A stretch of DNA of 48,888 bases from Candidatus Alloenteromonas pullicola. Lineage in GTDB: Bacteria > Bacillota_I > Bacilli_A > RFN20 > CAG-826. Below, piece after piece: positions 9,095 to 17,896 of the stretch. The first letter of the stretch is position 1. Each line of letters begins with the position of its first letter. Both the position numbers and the translations under genes were made by a program. The notes below the pieces were generated by a model. That model had not been told where the DNA came from, searched no databases, and worked only from the letters and a program-made list of their open reading frames with translations. Where the stretch lies: NCBI GenBank assembly GCA_018714785.1, contig DVMV01000024.1, positions 1 to 48,888 of the forward strand. Direction: 5' to 3'.

Positions 9095-10602
9095 CAATCG
9101 ACCTTCATGGCGAGGAACTCATCGAGGGAGGCGAGTATGGAATCGCTGTCGTCTTTGGACAGGTCCTTGCTCGAGTCGATGCGCTCGATGACCTCTTTCT
9201 TGGAAGAGAGCAATTTGGCGTAGAAGTCGGATAGGAAGGCGCTTAGCTTCTCGACCGGGTAGGAGTCGAGCTTGCCGGATTTGACGGAAAGCAGCTCCAC
9301 AACCTGGCGGGAGAGGCAATACGGGCTGTACTGGGCCTGCTTGAGCGTCTCCATAAGCACGGCGCCGTGGGCGAGGATCTTCTTGGTCGACTCGTCGAGG
9401 TCGGAGCCGAACTGGGAGAAGGAAAGCATCTCGCGGTAGTTGGCGAGCTCGATCTTGAGCGACCCCGCCACCTTCTTCATCGCCTTGAACTGGGCGCTGG
9501 AGCCGACGCGGGACACGGAGAAGCCCGAGTCGATGGCCGGGCGCTGGCCGGCGTTGAAGTAGTCGGTGAGGAGGAATATCTGCCCGTCGGTGATCGAGAT
9601 GATGTTGGTCGGGATGTAGGCGGAGATGTCGCCGGCCTGCGTCTCGACGATCGGGAGGGCGGTTATCGAGCCCCCGCCGTATTCCTCGCTCAATCGGCAC
9701 GCCCTTTCGAGCAATCTCGAATGCAGGTAGAAGATGTCGCCCGGATAGGCCTCGCGGCCCGGGGAGCGCTTTAGAAGCAACGAAAGGGTGCGGTAGGCGA
9801 CTGCGTGCTTGGACAGATCGTCGAAGACGATGAGCACGTCCTGGCCTTGCTCCATCCATTCCTCGGCCATCGCCATGGCGGCGAAGGGGGCGATGTAAAG
9901 CAAAGGCGCCGGCTCGGCGGAGGAGGCGTTGACCACGGTCACGTAGTCCATGCACCCGAGCTGGTGGAGCCGCTCAACCAAAGCGGCCACCGAGGAGTTC
10001 TTCTGCCCGACGGCGCAGTAGACGCACTTCACGCCCTTGCCCTTCTGGTTGATTATGGCGTCTAAGGCGATGGCGGTCTTGCCGGTCTGCCTATCGCCGA
10101 TGATGAGCTCGCGCTGCCCGCGGCCGATCGGGATCATGGCGTCTATTGCCTTGATGCCGGTCTCAAGCGGGGTGTCGACCGATTTCCTGGTCATGACCCC
10201 CGGGGCGATGCGCTCTATGGGCCTGGTTTTCTTGGTCTCGATCGGCCCCTTCTCGTCGATGGGGAGCCCGAGCGCGTTGACCACGCGGCCGAGCAATTCG
10301 TCGCCGACCCCGACCTCGGCGACCTTGCCGGTCCGCCGCACCTCGTCGCCTTCCTTGATCAGGTCGTCCTCGCCGAGCAATACGGCCCCGACGTCGTCCT
10401 CGTTGAGGTTCATCGCGAGGCCATAGACCCCGTGCGGGAAAAGCAGCAGCTCGCCGAGCATGGCTTTCTCTAATCCGTAAACTGTGGCGATGCCGTCGCC
10501 AACCGAGACCACGGTCCCGACGTCGTCTTGGTCCAGTTTGCTTCCATAGCCCTCGATCTGCTTCCGGAGCAGTGCCGAGAGCCCTTCGGTGTCTATCTTC
10601 AT
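9094..10602 (-). CDS. atpA: F1Fo ATP synthase subunit alpha
   Basis: 502 residues, standard length. The non-catalytic nucleotide-binding subunit, with P-loop GDRQTGKT at residues 169-176 and the arginine-finger region [10 protein letters not shown] supplying the Arg that reaches into the beta site. AAGGAGG is upstream, and the ATG overlaps the atpH stop (ATGA). Fully conserved and plainly functional. Confidence 0.97.
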   Translation of the reverse strand: MKIDTEGLSALLRKQIEGYGSKLDQDDVGTVVSVGDGIATVYGLEKAMLGELLLFPHGVYGLAMNLNEDDVGAVLLGEDDLIKEGDEVRRTGKVAEVGVGDELLGRVVNALGLPIDEKGPIETKKTRPIERIAPGVMTRKSVDTPLETGIKAIDAMIPIGRGQRELIIGDRQTGKTAIALDAIINQKGKGVKCVYCAVGQKNSSVAALVERLHQLGCMDYVTVVNASSAEPAPLLYIAPFAAMAMAEEWMEQGQDVLIVFDDLSKHAVAYRTLSLLLKRSPGREAYPGDIFYLHSRLLERACRLSEEYGGGSITALPIVETQAGDISAYIPTNIISITDGQIFLLTDYFNAGQRPAIDSGFSVSRVGSSAQFKAMKKVAGSLKIELANYREMLSFSQFGSDLDESTKKILAHGAVLMETLKQAQYSPYCLSRQVVELLSVKSGKLDSYPVEKLSAFLSDFYAKLLSSKKEVIERIDSSKDLSKDDSDSILASLDEFLAMKVD

Positions 10603-11135
10603 TTGGCGATGCCTCCTTCAAGTTTTGCCCGCAGCGATTCAAGCTGCCGGGCGAGGGTGTAGTCGAAGGTCTTGCCGTCGATAGCGACCTTTGCCCCGCC
10701 CAATAGCCGCGAGTCGGCGATGTTCTTCAGCTTCGCCTTGCAGCCGATCCGCCGCCCGATGGCCGCCTCGAGCCTAGAAAGCGACTCGGGGTCGAGCGGC
10801 TTGGCCGAATAGGCGATGCCCTCCTTGACCCCCAGCGCCCCCCTTAAGAGGGACAAAAGGGCCTGAAGGAAGCCGGGCAGCTTCCCGCCATAGCCCTTCT
10901 TGGCGAGCAATTTGACGGCGATCTGCAGAGTTTCGGGCAAAAACCCCAGGGCTTCGCCGATGGCCTTATCCTTCTTGGCGAAGGCGATGTTCGGCGAGGC
11001 GAGGAAGACGGCGAACGAATCGTCGCTCCCAAGCGCGGACAGCAGCGCCTCCGACCCTTGCTCGGCCGAGGTCAGGCTATCCTTGGGCAGCGATTCAAAC
11101 GCGGCCTGGGCGAAGGCGAAGCAGACGCTATCCAT
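10599..11135 (-). CDS. atpH: F1Fo ATP synthase subunit delta (OSCP)
   Basis: 178 residues, all-helical N-terminal domain and a C-terminal domain ending [17 protein letters not shown], typical of delta/OSCP. It caps F1 and holds the peripheral stalk. Sequence identity in this subunit is low, but length and position between b and alpha are decisive. It overlaps the atpF stop by 8 nt. Confidence 0.92.
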   Translation of the reverse strand: MDSVCFAFAQAAFESLPKDSLTSAEQGSEALLSALGSDDSFAVFLASPNIAFAKKDKAIGEALGFLPETLQIAVKLLAKKGYGGKLPGFLQALLSLLRGALGVKEGIAYSAKPLDPESLSRLEAAIGRRIGCKAKLKNIADSRLLGGAKVAIDGKTFDYTLARQLESLRAKLEGGIAK

Positions 11136-11706
11136 TGTTGTCTCCGAGCTTATCGATCATCTCATCGAGCAGCTTCTGCTGATCGACGTCGGTCACCTCG
11201 CGGCCGAGGATGGCGCTGCTGGCGGCGATGGCGAGGTCGATGGCCTTCTTCCCGACCTCCTTCTCGGCCTGGCGCTTGCTGGCCTCTATCTCGGCGTCGG
11301 CGTCCTTCTTGGCCTTCTCGATGGCCTCCGCGGTGGCCTGCTTGCTGGCTATGGCCTCCCGGTTGGCCTGCTCCCTGGCCTCCGCGACGATGCGGGCGGC
11401 CTCCTTCTTGCCCTGCAGGATGGTCTCCTCCTTGTGGCTTTCGGCTTCCCTGGCCTTGGCCAGCGAGGCCTCCGACTCCCGGAGGTTGCCCTCGATGTAG
11501 TCGCGGCGCCGCTTGATGAGGTTGTGGACCGGCTTGTAGGCGATGAAGAAGACGATGAGCAAAAGCACGACGAAGCCGAGCAGCTGGATCACGAAGTCGA
11601 TCATCCCGTTGGGGAAGATCTTCGCGATGAAGTCGTCTTTGTCGAAGGGGGTTGAGTCGACCCCGGAGTCGCTCAATATGGCGAGGGATGCGAAAAGAAG
11701 TCTCAT
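11128..11706 (-). CDS. atpF: F1Fo ATP synthase subunit b
   Basis: 192 residues. After a short N-terminal stretch there is one membrane helix (IDFVIQLLGFVVLLLIVFFI, about residues 36-55), then a long charged coiled coil (KPVHNLIKRRRDYIEGNL onward) that forms the peripheral stalk and binds delta near the C-terminus. The first 14 residues (MRLLFASLAILSDS) resemble a signal sequence, as seen in some Bacilli and Mollicutes b subunits, so the mature protein could be processed or lipid-free with a periplasmic N-tail. AAAGGAG directly follows the atpE stop. Confidence 0.93.
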   Translation of the reverse strand: MRLLFASLAILSDSGVDSTPFDKDDFIAKIFPNGMIDFVIQLLGFVVLLLIVFFIAYKPVHNLIKRRRDYIEGNLRESEASLAKAREAESHKEETILQGKKEAARIVAEAREQANREAIASKQATAEAIEKAKKDADAEIEASKRQAEKEVGKKAIDLAIAASSAILGREVTDVDQQKLLDEMIDKLGDNNG

Positions 11707-11716
11707 CTTCGCTCCT

Positions 11717-11998
11717 TTAGAACATGCTGGGCAGGACGAAGATGATCAATATGGCGACGATCAAGGCGTAGATGGCGGTCGACTCGTCGAGGGCGACGGC
11801 CAATATCATGGTCGAGCGCAGCTTGCCGTACATCTCCGGGTTGCGGGCGATGCCGTCGATCGCGTGGGAGCAGATCCAGGCCTCGCCGATCGCGGAGAAG
11901 GTGCCGGTGCAGCAGCAGATGCCGGCCGCGAGGGCGACCAGCCCCATCTGGCTCGGGTCAGCGGCCAGGATGGACACCATGTTTGCTAGAAATCCCAT
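11717..11998 (-). CDS. atpE: F1Fo ATP synthase subunit c, two-carboxylate type
   Basis: 93 residues, two membrane helices joined by the polar loop IARNPE (residues 50-55). The ion-carrying carboxylate is Glu72 in DESTAIY; Ser73, Thr74 and Tyr77 match the Na+-coordination set of sodium-type c subunits. The position equivalent to Gln32 of the Ilyobacter c subunit is Glu39 (AIGEAW), giving two carboxylates per protomer, as established for the Na+-driven Fusobacterium enzyme. The glycine motif of helix 1 is degraded, and Cys28-Cys29-Cys30 run in a row. Sodium specificity is inference. AGGAGG upstream. Confidence 0.95.
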   Translation of the reverse strand: MGFLANMVSILAADPSQMGLVALAAGICCCTGTFSAIGEAWICSHAIDGIARNPEMYGKLRSTMILAVALDESTAIYALIVAILIIFVLPSMF

Positions 11999-12009
11999 TT
12001 TCTTTCCTC

Positions 12010-12819
12010 CTATTGGGCTATGGGCGCTTCGCTATTCCCGCGGGCCAGCTGCCCAGAGGTACCCATTATGTCCTCGTCCTCAGGCATCTCGGCGCCGATC
12101 CAAACGGCGTTGAGCGAGGCGAAGACCAGGGTCTGGACGAACCCGGAGAATAGGCTGAAGTAAAGGTTTAGGACCCCGATCGCGAAGGGGGCGAGGAATA
12201 TCTGGCCCCAGGGGCCGATGGCGCCGAAGATGGCCATCGAGGCCGACTTGAGGGCCCAGTTGACGATGCCGATGATGACCGAGCCGGAGATGCAGTTGCC
12301 GAACATACGCAGCGACGTGGAGACGATCGGGGTCCACATGGTCACCAGATTGATCGGCAGCCAGATCTTGAGCGGCTCGATGTAGCGATGGAAGTATCCG
12401 AGGTGCTGGTAGCGCAGCGCGGTCACCTGGATCAGGACGAACATCACCAGGGATAGGGTGAACGGAACGAGCAGGTAGTCGATGATCGAAGGCAATCCGA
12501 GCAGCGACCAGTTGAACGAGATGAACAGGTAAACCCAAAGCCCGGCGAAGTAGCCCGGCCAGTTGCCGACGTTGCGGTGCCCCATCATCTCCGAGGTCCA
12601 ATTGTCGAGGGAGGAGACGCCCATCTCGGCGAGCAGCAATATCCCGCGGGGCGCGACCTTGGGGTCGGCGCGCCTTGCCTTGATGCCGACCACTATGGCC
12701 AGGATGGCGATGAGGGCCATCACCGTCAATGACGAGATCACAGCGCCGGAGACGTCTAGGTCCCACCAGCGGTCGATCATCTGGGAGATCGGCGATGATG
12801 AATCAAGCAGCATGCCCAT
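12010..12819 (-). CDS. atpB: F1Fo ATP synthase subunit a
   Basis: 269 residues, five to six membrane helices. The essential stator arginine is in the conserved STSLRMFGNCISGSVI segment (about residue 168). This subunit forms the ion half-channels against the c-ring. The start overlaps the end of the upstream atpI-like gene by 17 nt. The C-terminal tail after AEMPEDEDI is longer and more polar than usual. Confidence 0.95.
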   Translation of the reverse strand: MGMLLDSSSPISQMIDRWWDLDVSGAVISSLTVMALIAILAIVVGIKARRADPKVAPRGILLLAEMGVSSLDNWTSEMMGHRNVGNWPGYFAGLWVYLFISFNWSLLGLPSIIDYLLVPFTLSLVMFVLIQVTALRYQHLGYFHRYIEPLKIWLPINLVTMWTPIVSTSLRMFGNCISGSVIIGIVNWALKSASMAIFGAIGPWGQIFLAPFAIGVLNLYFSLFSGFVQTLVFASLNAVWIGAEMPEDEDIMGTSGQLARGNSEAPIAQ

Positions 12820-13255
12820 CGTCTTCGCCTTCTTTCCGGGATGGCTTTATCTTTCTGCAAAGCCCGATGGCGGCCGAGGCCAAAGGCAGCGGGAGGTATC
12901 CCCCGATGACGCCCCAGACGTTGAGGTAAGGCCATTCGTATATGTAGGTAAGCAAAGCCGCCACGACCACCGCGGCGACCAGCAGCAGGAAGCGCAATAC
13001 GACGAAGACGACGGACAGGGCCATCTTGCCCGCCTTCTGCTCCCCGGGCTTAAGCAAGGCCGAGGACGTCGCCACTATCGACCAGTAGGTGAAGATGGCG
13101 ACCGCTATCCCGAGCAGCCATCCCAGCGGGACGCCGGGGTTGCCCAGGAAGAAGAAGCAGGAAAGCGCGAGAAAGCCCACAAGCCCGATGGCGGCGATGC
13201 AGAGCCCGGTCATCCAGTACTCGCTCTTCCTTATCTTCTCCAGCGCCTTTCCCAT
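12803..13255 (-). CDS. AtpI-like small membrane protein, first gene of the ATP synthase operon
   Basis: 150 residues with four hydrophobic segments (starting about TGLCIAAIGLVGFLALSCFF, PLGWLLGIAVAIFTYWSIVA, SVVFVVLRFLLLVAAVVVAA, YLPLPLASAAIGL) and a charged C-terminal tail. AtpI proteins assist c-ring assembly and are coded first in atp operons; here the call rests mainly on position, size and topology, since the family is poorly conserved. A -10-like TAACAT lies 9 nt before the ATG without a ribosome binding site. Confidence 0.7.
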   Translation of the reverse strand: MGKALEKIRKSEYWMTGLCIAAIGLVGFLALSCFFFLGNPGVPLGWLLGIAVAIFTYWSIVATSSALLKPGEQKAGKMALSVVFVVLRFLLLVAAVVVAALLTYIYEWPYLNVWGVIGGYLPLPLASAAIGLCRKIKPSRKEGEDDGHAA

Positions 13256-13264
13256 AACGGGGAT

Positions 13265-13294
13265 ATGTTAGGCACAGCGAAAGGAAAAAAGCAA
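13265..13294 (-). promoter_or_regulatory. Putative promoter of the ATP synthase operon
   Basis: TTGCTT (13289-13294), 18 nt spacer, TAACAT (13265-13270) on the minus strand, 9 nt before the first ATG. The leader would be at most about 3 nt. Only this box is visible in the 67 nt gap after the pfk stop. Confidence 0.4.
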
Positions 13295-13322
13295 ACAAAA
13301 TGGGAGGCTTACCTTATAGGTA

Positions 13323-14522
13323 CTAGTCGCGGAGAAGGCGGAGCGAGGCGACTTTGTATATGCCGTCCTCGTAACCGACATCGACCTCCCCTTGGACTAG
13401 CGGGCGGAGGTAGTCGCGGAAGGATTGACTGAGCCCGTGGACGTTATGCAGGAACTCCGGCGGGATCTTCTTCTCGACGTTGGCGATGCCCTCGACCGAT
13501 TTGAGCTCATAGGCCACCTGGTATGGCTGACTGCTTATCCGGCGGATGGACACCATCTTGCCCGACTCCCCCGCCACGGCCGCCCTGCAGGCGACCCGGG
13601 CGCATTCAACCGCCTCGTCGCGGTCGACCTTCGAGACCAGTATCGGGAAGGCGCGCTGCGGGAGGGATAGCTCAATCGAGCGGGTGGGGAGCCCAAGGTT
13701 CTGCTCCACCCGGCGAGATAGCGCGTCGGCCGCCCCGCCGAGCTGGATGTGGCCGAAGGCGTCGACCCGGGCCGAGGAGGTGTCGCGGGGGAAGACGATG
13801 CCCTCGCTTATGGCGACGACGCAGTGGCCCTTGGCGTCGTGGACCTTCTTGACCTCCTTGTAGAACTCATCGAGGTCGAAGGCGTCCTCCGGCAGGTAGA
13901 TCAGGTCGGGGCGGTATGGCGCGGGGAGGATGTCCACCGAGGCGGTCAGCCAGCCGGCGTTGCGCCCCATCACCTCGACGACGAACACTTTGCCCTTCTT
14001 GTAGCAGGAGGCGTCGACGCACACCGACTTTACGGTGTTGATGACGTATTTCGCGGCCGAGCCGTAGCCGATGCAGTGGTCGGTCGCGGACAGGTCGTTG
14101 TCGACCGTCTTGGGGACCCCGATGACCTTGACGTCCATGCCCTTGGAGGCGAATAGGCGCGAGAGCTTGGAGCAGGTGTCCATCGAGTCGTTGCCCCCGT
14201 TGACGAGGATGTAGCCTATGTCGTGCTTCCTCACGGTCTTGATTATCGATTGGTAGCGCTCATCCTCGAGATCCGAGGGCAATTTGTAGCGGGTCGAGCC
14301 CAGGGCCGCCCCGGGGGTCTGCAGCAGCAATTCGATCTGCTCGGGGTCCTCCTTGCTTAGGTCGGCGAGGTCGTCGAAAAGCAGTCCCTCGATCCCGTGG
14401 AGGCTCCCGAGGACCTTGCTTATCTCCTTATGCTCCCCCGCCTCCCTTATCGCCCCGTATAGGGACGAGTTTATGACCGCGGTCGGTCCGCCCGACTGCA
14501 GGTACGCCAATGCTTTAGCCAT
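13323..14522 (-). CDS. pfp: PPi-dependent 6-phosphofructokinase
   Basis: 399 residues, phosphofructokinase fold. It phosphorylates fructose 6-phosphate, reversibly when PPi is the donor. Specificity residues point to PPi: GGNDS at 109-113 has Asp112 where ATP enzymes have Gly (GGDGS), and PKTVDND has Lys138 where ATP enzymes have Gly. Further family motifs are VMGRNAGW and the EGIVFPRD region. AAGGAG lies 8 nt upstream of the ATG and TATACT (14548-14553) is a likely -10, so this is a leadered message. It is divergent from the nucleoside kinase and shares an intergenic cre-like site. The PPi call follows from family knowledge of these two positions. Confidence 0.9.
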   Translation of the reverse strand: MAKALAYLQSGGPTAVINSSLYGAIREAGEHKEISKVLGSLHGIEGLLFDDLADLSKEDPEQIELLLQTPGAALGSTRYKLPSDLEDERYQSIIKTVRKHDIGYILVNGGNDSMDTCSKLSRLFASKGMDVKVIGVPKTVDNDLSATDHCIGYGSAAKYVINTVKSVCVDASCYKKGKVFVVEVMGRNAGWLTASVDILPAPYRPDLIYLPEDAFDLDEFYKEVKKVHDAKGHCVVAISEGIVFPRDTSSARVDAFGHIQLGGAADALSRRVEQNLGLPTRSIELSLPQRAFPILVSKVDRDEAVECARVACRAAVAGESGKMVSIRRISSQPYQVAYELKSVEGIANVEKKIPPEFLHNVHGLSQSFRDYLRPLVQGEVDVGYEDGIYKVASLRLLRD

Positions 14523-14578
14523 GTCTGACTCCTTGTTTTACCAAAGCAGTATACACTAGAAACAAATTCGATAAATGC

Positions 14579-14607
14579 TTGCTTTGTAAGCGGTTACATA
14601 TTATTAT
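14579..14607 (+). promoter_or_regulatory. Promoter of the nucleoside kinase gene
   Basis: TTGCTT (14579-14584), 17 nt spacer, TATTAT (14602-14607), followed by a short leader with ATAGGAGG before the ATG at 14635. A cre-like palindrome fills the spacer. Confidence 0.6.
14585..14598. promoter_or_regulatory. cre-like operator inside the nucleoside kinase promoter
   Basis: TGTAAGCGGTTACA fits the LacI/GalR/CcpA palindrome with a central CG and near-perfect symmetry. It sits exactly between the -35 and -10 boxes, where binding would block RNA polymerase. The divergent pfk start is about 60 nt away and could be affected too. Confidence 0.5.
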
Positions 14608-14634
14608 AGTCGGCCAGGGGTCATAGGAGGTCCT

Positions 14635-16284
14635 ATGCCATTTTCCGTCACCATCGGCAACAACAAGACAACGTATCAGAAGAAGATGAGCCTGCTTGAG
14701 ATACTAAACGGCTCCAACGAGGACAAATCGATCATCGCCGCCCGGGTCAACAACCGGGTCAGGGAATTGACCTACGAGGTCAACTACGACTGCGAGATAC
14801 AGTGGCTCACCGTCAAGGACGGGGATGCCACCAAGACCTACGAGGCATCGCTGCGCTTCATCACCGCGATGGCCTTCCGCCGCGCCTACCCCGATCTGAA
14901 GATCAGGTTCGCCTACAACGTCTCCCGCTGCGTCTCGATCCACCTGCTCACCCCGGGCTACACCGCCAACACGGCGATGCTGCTCAAGGTCAGCCACGAG
15001 ATGGAGCGCATCATCGCCGCCGACTACCCGCTGAACCGGATGGTCGTTCCCCTCGATAAGGCGCGCGAGGTGTATGAGCGGCTAGGCGACGAGGACAAAC
15101 TCGCCCTGCTCCCATACCGCCCCGAGAAGACCGCCCACCTCTATGAGTGCGACGGCTTCTACGACTATATGTACTCCCACATGGTCCCCTCGACCGGCTA
15201 CATCAAGAAGTACAAGCTCCGCCTCTACGCGCCAAGTTTCCTGCTTCAGTACCCGCGCGCCGAAGCCGACGGCGAGATCCCGCCGTTCAAGGATGCCCCG
15301 ACATTCGGCCGGGTGCTCAAGGAATCCCACGACTGGGCCAAGATCGTCGGCTCCGACACGGTGGCCGGCATCAACAAGTCCATCGAGAAGCGCGGCCCCA
15401 TCGAGTTCATCAACCTCTGCGAGGCGCGCCACAACCGGATGCTCTGCGAGCTCGGGCAGATGATCGAGGATTCCATAGACGAGGTGAGCCTGATCTGCAT
15501 CGCCGGCCCCTCGAGCTCTGGCAAGACCACCTTCGCCAACCGCCTCCGCATCGAATTGCTCGCCCGGGGCATCAACCCGATCCGCATCTCTATCGACGAC
15601 TACTACCTCGAGAAGGACAAGATCCCAAAGGGGGAGAACGGGGAGATCGACCTCGAGTCCATCGAGGCGCTCAACATCCCGCTTTTCAACCAGAACATGG
15701 TCGACCTCATCGCCGGGGAGACCGTCACCTTGCCGAAGTTCGACTTCCAGTCCGGCAAGTCCATCCCGGGGAGGACGCTCCACGTCGAGCATGGGCAGCC
15801 CATCATCATCGAGGGGATCCACGCCCTCAACGACCGGATGACCGTCGACATCCCGAAGTCGGCCAAGTTCAAGATCTTCATCGCCCCCCAGGCTCAGATC
15901 AACCTCGACGACCACACCCCGCTATCGCTCACCGACCTGCGCCTCATCCGCCGGATCGTGCGCGACTACAAATTCCGCAACGCCTCGGCCGAGGAGACCA
16001 TCGGCATGTGGCCAAGCGTCAGGGCGGGCGAGTTCAAGTGGATCTACGACACCCAGGAGGGCTCCGACTACGTCTACAACTCGATGCTCAGCTACGAGCT
16101 CCCGGTCATGAAGAAATACGCCTTGCCGCTGCTTAAGGGGATCGAGGAGACATCTCCCTGCTTCCCCACCGCCATGCGGCTGGTGAGGATGCTCAAGTTC
16201 TTCGTCGACATGGACGACCAGTGGGTACCATCGAACTCGCTGATGAGGGAATTCATCGGCGGCTCGTGCTACGAGGACGTGTGA
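14635..16284 (+). CDS. Nucleoside (uridine) kinase-like protein with TGS/ThrRS-like N-terminal region
   Basis: 549 residues, much longer than plain uridine kinase (about 210). The N-terminal 70 residues look like a TGS domain and residues 75-220 like the second domain of threonyl-tRNA synthetases. The C-terminal half is a uridine kinase domain with P-loop GPSSSGKT (291-298), RISIDDYYLEKD, and the base/sugar-binding PKFDFQSGK and IIEGIHALN motifs. This architecture is known in clostridia and thermophiles; it would phosphorylate a nucleoside, probably uridine or cytidine, in salvage. AGGAGG is 5 nt before the ATG. The promoter has a cre-like site in its spacer, suggesting carbon control. It ends with TGA. 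Confidence 0.85.
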   Translation: MPFSVTIGNNKTTYQKKMSLLEILNGSNEDKSIIAARVNNRVRELTYEVNYDCEIQWLTVKDGDATKTYEASLRFITAMAFRRAYPDLKIRFAYNVSRCVSIHLLTPGYTANTAMLLKVSHEMERIIAADYPLNRMVVPLDKAREVYERLGDEDKLALLPYRPEKTAHLYECDGFYDYMYSHMVPSTGYIKKYKLRLYAPSFLLQYPRAEADGEIPPFKDAPTFGRVLKESHDWAKIVGSDTVAGINKSIEKRGPIEFINLCEARHNRMLCELGQMIEDSIDEVSLICIAGPSSSGKTTFANRLRIELLARGINPIRISIDDYYLEKDKIPKGENGEIDLESIEALNIPLFNQNMVDLIAGETVTLPKFDFQSGKSIPGRTLHVEHGQPIIIEGIHALNDRMTVDIPKSAKFKIFIAPQAQINLDDHTPLSLTDLRLIRRIVRDYKFRNASAEETIGMWPSVRAGEFKWIYDTQEGSDYVYNSMLSYELPVMKKYALPLLKGIEETSPCFPTAMRLVRMLKFFVDMDDQWVPSNSLMREFIGGSCYEDV

Positions 16285-16304
16285 TCTAGCGCCCGTCCAA
16301 AGAC

Positions 16305-16335
16305 AAAAGCGGGGACTTAGCCCCGCTTTTCTTTT
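16305..16335 (+). terminator. Terminator of the nucleoside kinase gene
   Basis: AAAAGCGGGG (16305-16314) pairs with CCCCGCTTTT (16321-16330), followed by CTTTT. Confidence 0.85.
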
Positions 16336-16392
16336 GCCCGCAAAAAGCGCATATCAGCCAATTTAATTGCAAAGATATCGGCTTTCTGCACG

Positions 16393-16424
16393 AAAAAAGG
16401 CCTTCCCCGAAGGGAGGGCCTTTT
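16393..16424. terminator. Terminator of the four-gene exported-protein operon
   Basis: AAAAGGCCTTCCC pairs with GGGAGGGCCTTTT around a GAA-type loop (one G-T wobble), with A/T runs on both sides. It ends the minus-strand operon and could also act on plus-strand read-through. Confidence 0.75.
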
Positions 16425-16432
16425 GGCTTAGT

Positions 16433-17884
16433 TCACTCGGCGGCGTAGCTAGGCAAAGTCGTCGAGTTTATGTCGGAGAGGGTGAAGCGGATGAAATATT
16501 CCTTTCCCTGAATCGAGAAGCTGGCCAAGACGGTTTCGATCGCTGTTTTCTCCTCGTTGAGGGTGACGACCAGGCGGTCGGTCGAGCCATCAAGAGCGCC
16601 CGACTGCACGCCTAGCATCCCGTTGTCAAAATAGATTCCAAGGTTTGGGACGATAAGGGTCTCCGCTTCGTACGTCCTGTCGCCCGTCTTTTTGAAAAGC
16701 GCGGGATTGACCGAAGAGAAATCGGGCCCAAGGCCTTCGAAGGAGTCGATGGTGTAGACCGTGGATGACGAGAGGGTCACAACGCTCCAATCCCATCCGA
16801 GATTGCCGTAATCGTACTGATACACATGGTATAGCCCGTCGGCAGGATCATAGACAGCCTTGTAGTCGTAATCGTCGCCGCCCTGATACGGATGCTCGTC
16901 AGAAGCGGCAGAACGCTGGGAGTAATAGGCCATGTCGTCGCGGACGAAGTAGCCGGTGGTCCAGGTGGTGCGCTCGCCATCCCAAGAGGAGAGGAACTCC
17001 TTGTTGTAGGTGTAGGAGTCGACGCCGTCGAGGCAGTGCAGGGCCGCGGCGAGGTCGGGGTTGTCGTGGCTATAGGGCTGCAGGTGGGCGACCGGCTGCT
17101 CGCCGAGGCTGCGGTCGTAGGTGACGGTGAGCTCGTTGGTCCTGGTGTAGCGGCCCTCCTCGCGGAGCTCGGAGATGTCGAAGGTCAATGAGTCGATCCC
17201 GCCATCGGCGCCGAGGTTGAGGGCGATGTCGTCGACGTAGTTGATCGAGGTCCCGCCATAGCAGGTGACCACGAACTGGGCTTTCGCGCCCTGCAGGTGG
17301 AGGCTGCCGTCCTCTTCCTCGATGATGTCGCTGGCCCGGATGTAGTCCCAGGGGTTGCGGAACAGCGAATCGAAGGCATAGGGGCGGTAGGCCCCGGTGG
17401 TGTCGTTGTAGTCGGAGAGGTAGGAGCTGTTGACCGTGTTGTCGATGGTGATCGACTCCTTGATCGCGAGCCCGGTCTCCTCATCGCGGAAGTAATAGGC
17501 CTGCGGGTCGGTGTAGCCCCACTCGGTCGAATCGACCTTGTCGGTGAGCTTGTAGTCGTAGGCGTTGTAGCTGTACTTCTCGGTGTAGGCACGCACCGCG
17601 CCGTACTGGTGGACGATGTCGTAGGTCTTGCCCTGGTGGATGCCGACCTCCAGCGGGTCGTCGCGGTAGACGTCGGTGGCCATCTCGATGAGGGCGCCAT
17701 GCGTCTTGTGCGCGAGCGAGGCGAGGGCCCTCTGGGCCTTTTCCGTCCCCACCGGAAGCGTCGGCAGGGTCACTTCATCGCCGTCGGCGGAGGAGGATTC
17801 CTGCATCGAGGAGGAGCCGGTCCCCCCGCAGGCGACGAGGGAGAGGGCCAACAAAGGGGCCAATATGAGCAATTTAGCGTTCAT
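16433..17884 (-). CDS. Lipoprotein of unknown function (exported operon, gene 4)
   Basis: 483 residues. Signal peptide with lipobox LVAC (Cys19), then a Ser-rich linker and a large all-beta-looking domain rich in Tyr, Asp and Thr. It is a paralogue of the next gene upstream: both have P-[WF]-DYI-x-x-SDI in the middle and DNP-[DE]-L-x-x-AL further on. The C-terminus reads FTLSDINSTTLPSY, a variant of the F-S-x-x-G-[ST]-T ending found in five other exported proteins here. AAGGAGG lies just before the ATG, 12 nt after the previous stop. Surface binding or structural role is a guess; no enzyme motif is seen. Confidence 0.7.
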   Translation of the reverse strand: MNAKLLILAPLLALSLVACGGTGSSSMQESSSADGDEVTLPTLPVGTEKAQRALASLAHKTHGALIEMATDVYRDDPLEVGIHQGKTYDIVHQYGAVRAYTEKYSYNAYDYKLTDKVDSTEWGYTDPQAYYFRDEETGLAIKESITIDNTVNSSYLSDYNDTTGAYRPYAFDSLFRNPWDYIRASDIIEEEDGSLHLQGAKAQFVVTCYGGTSINYVDDIALNLGADGGIDSLTFDISELREEGRYTRTNELTVTYDRSLGEQPVAHLQPYSHDNPDLAAALHCLDGVDSYTYNKEFLSSWDGERTTWTTGYFVRDDMAYYSQRSAASDEHPYQGGDDYDYKAVYDPADGLYHVYQYDYGNLGWDWSVVTLSSSTVYTIDSFEGLGPDFSSVNPALFKKTGDRTYEAETLIVPNLGIYFDNGMLGVQSGALDGSTDRLVVTLNEEKTAIETVLASFSIQGKEYFIRFTLSDINSTTLPSYAAE

Positions 17885-17896
17885 TTTCTTTCCTCC

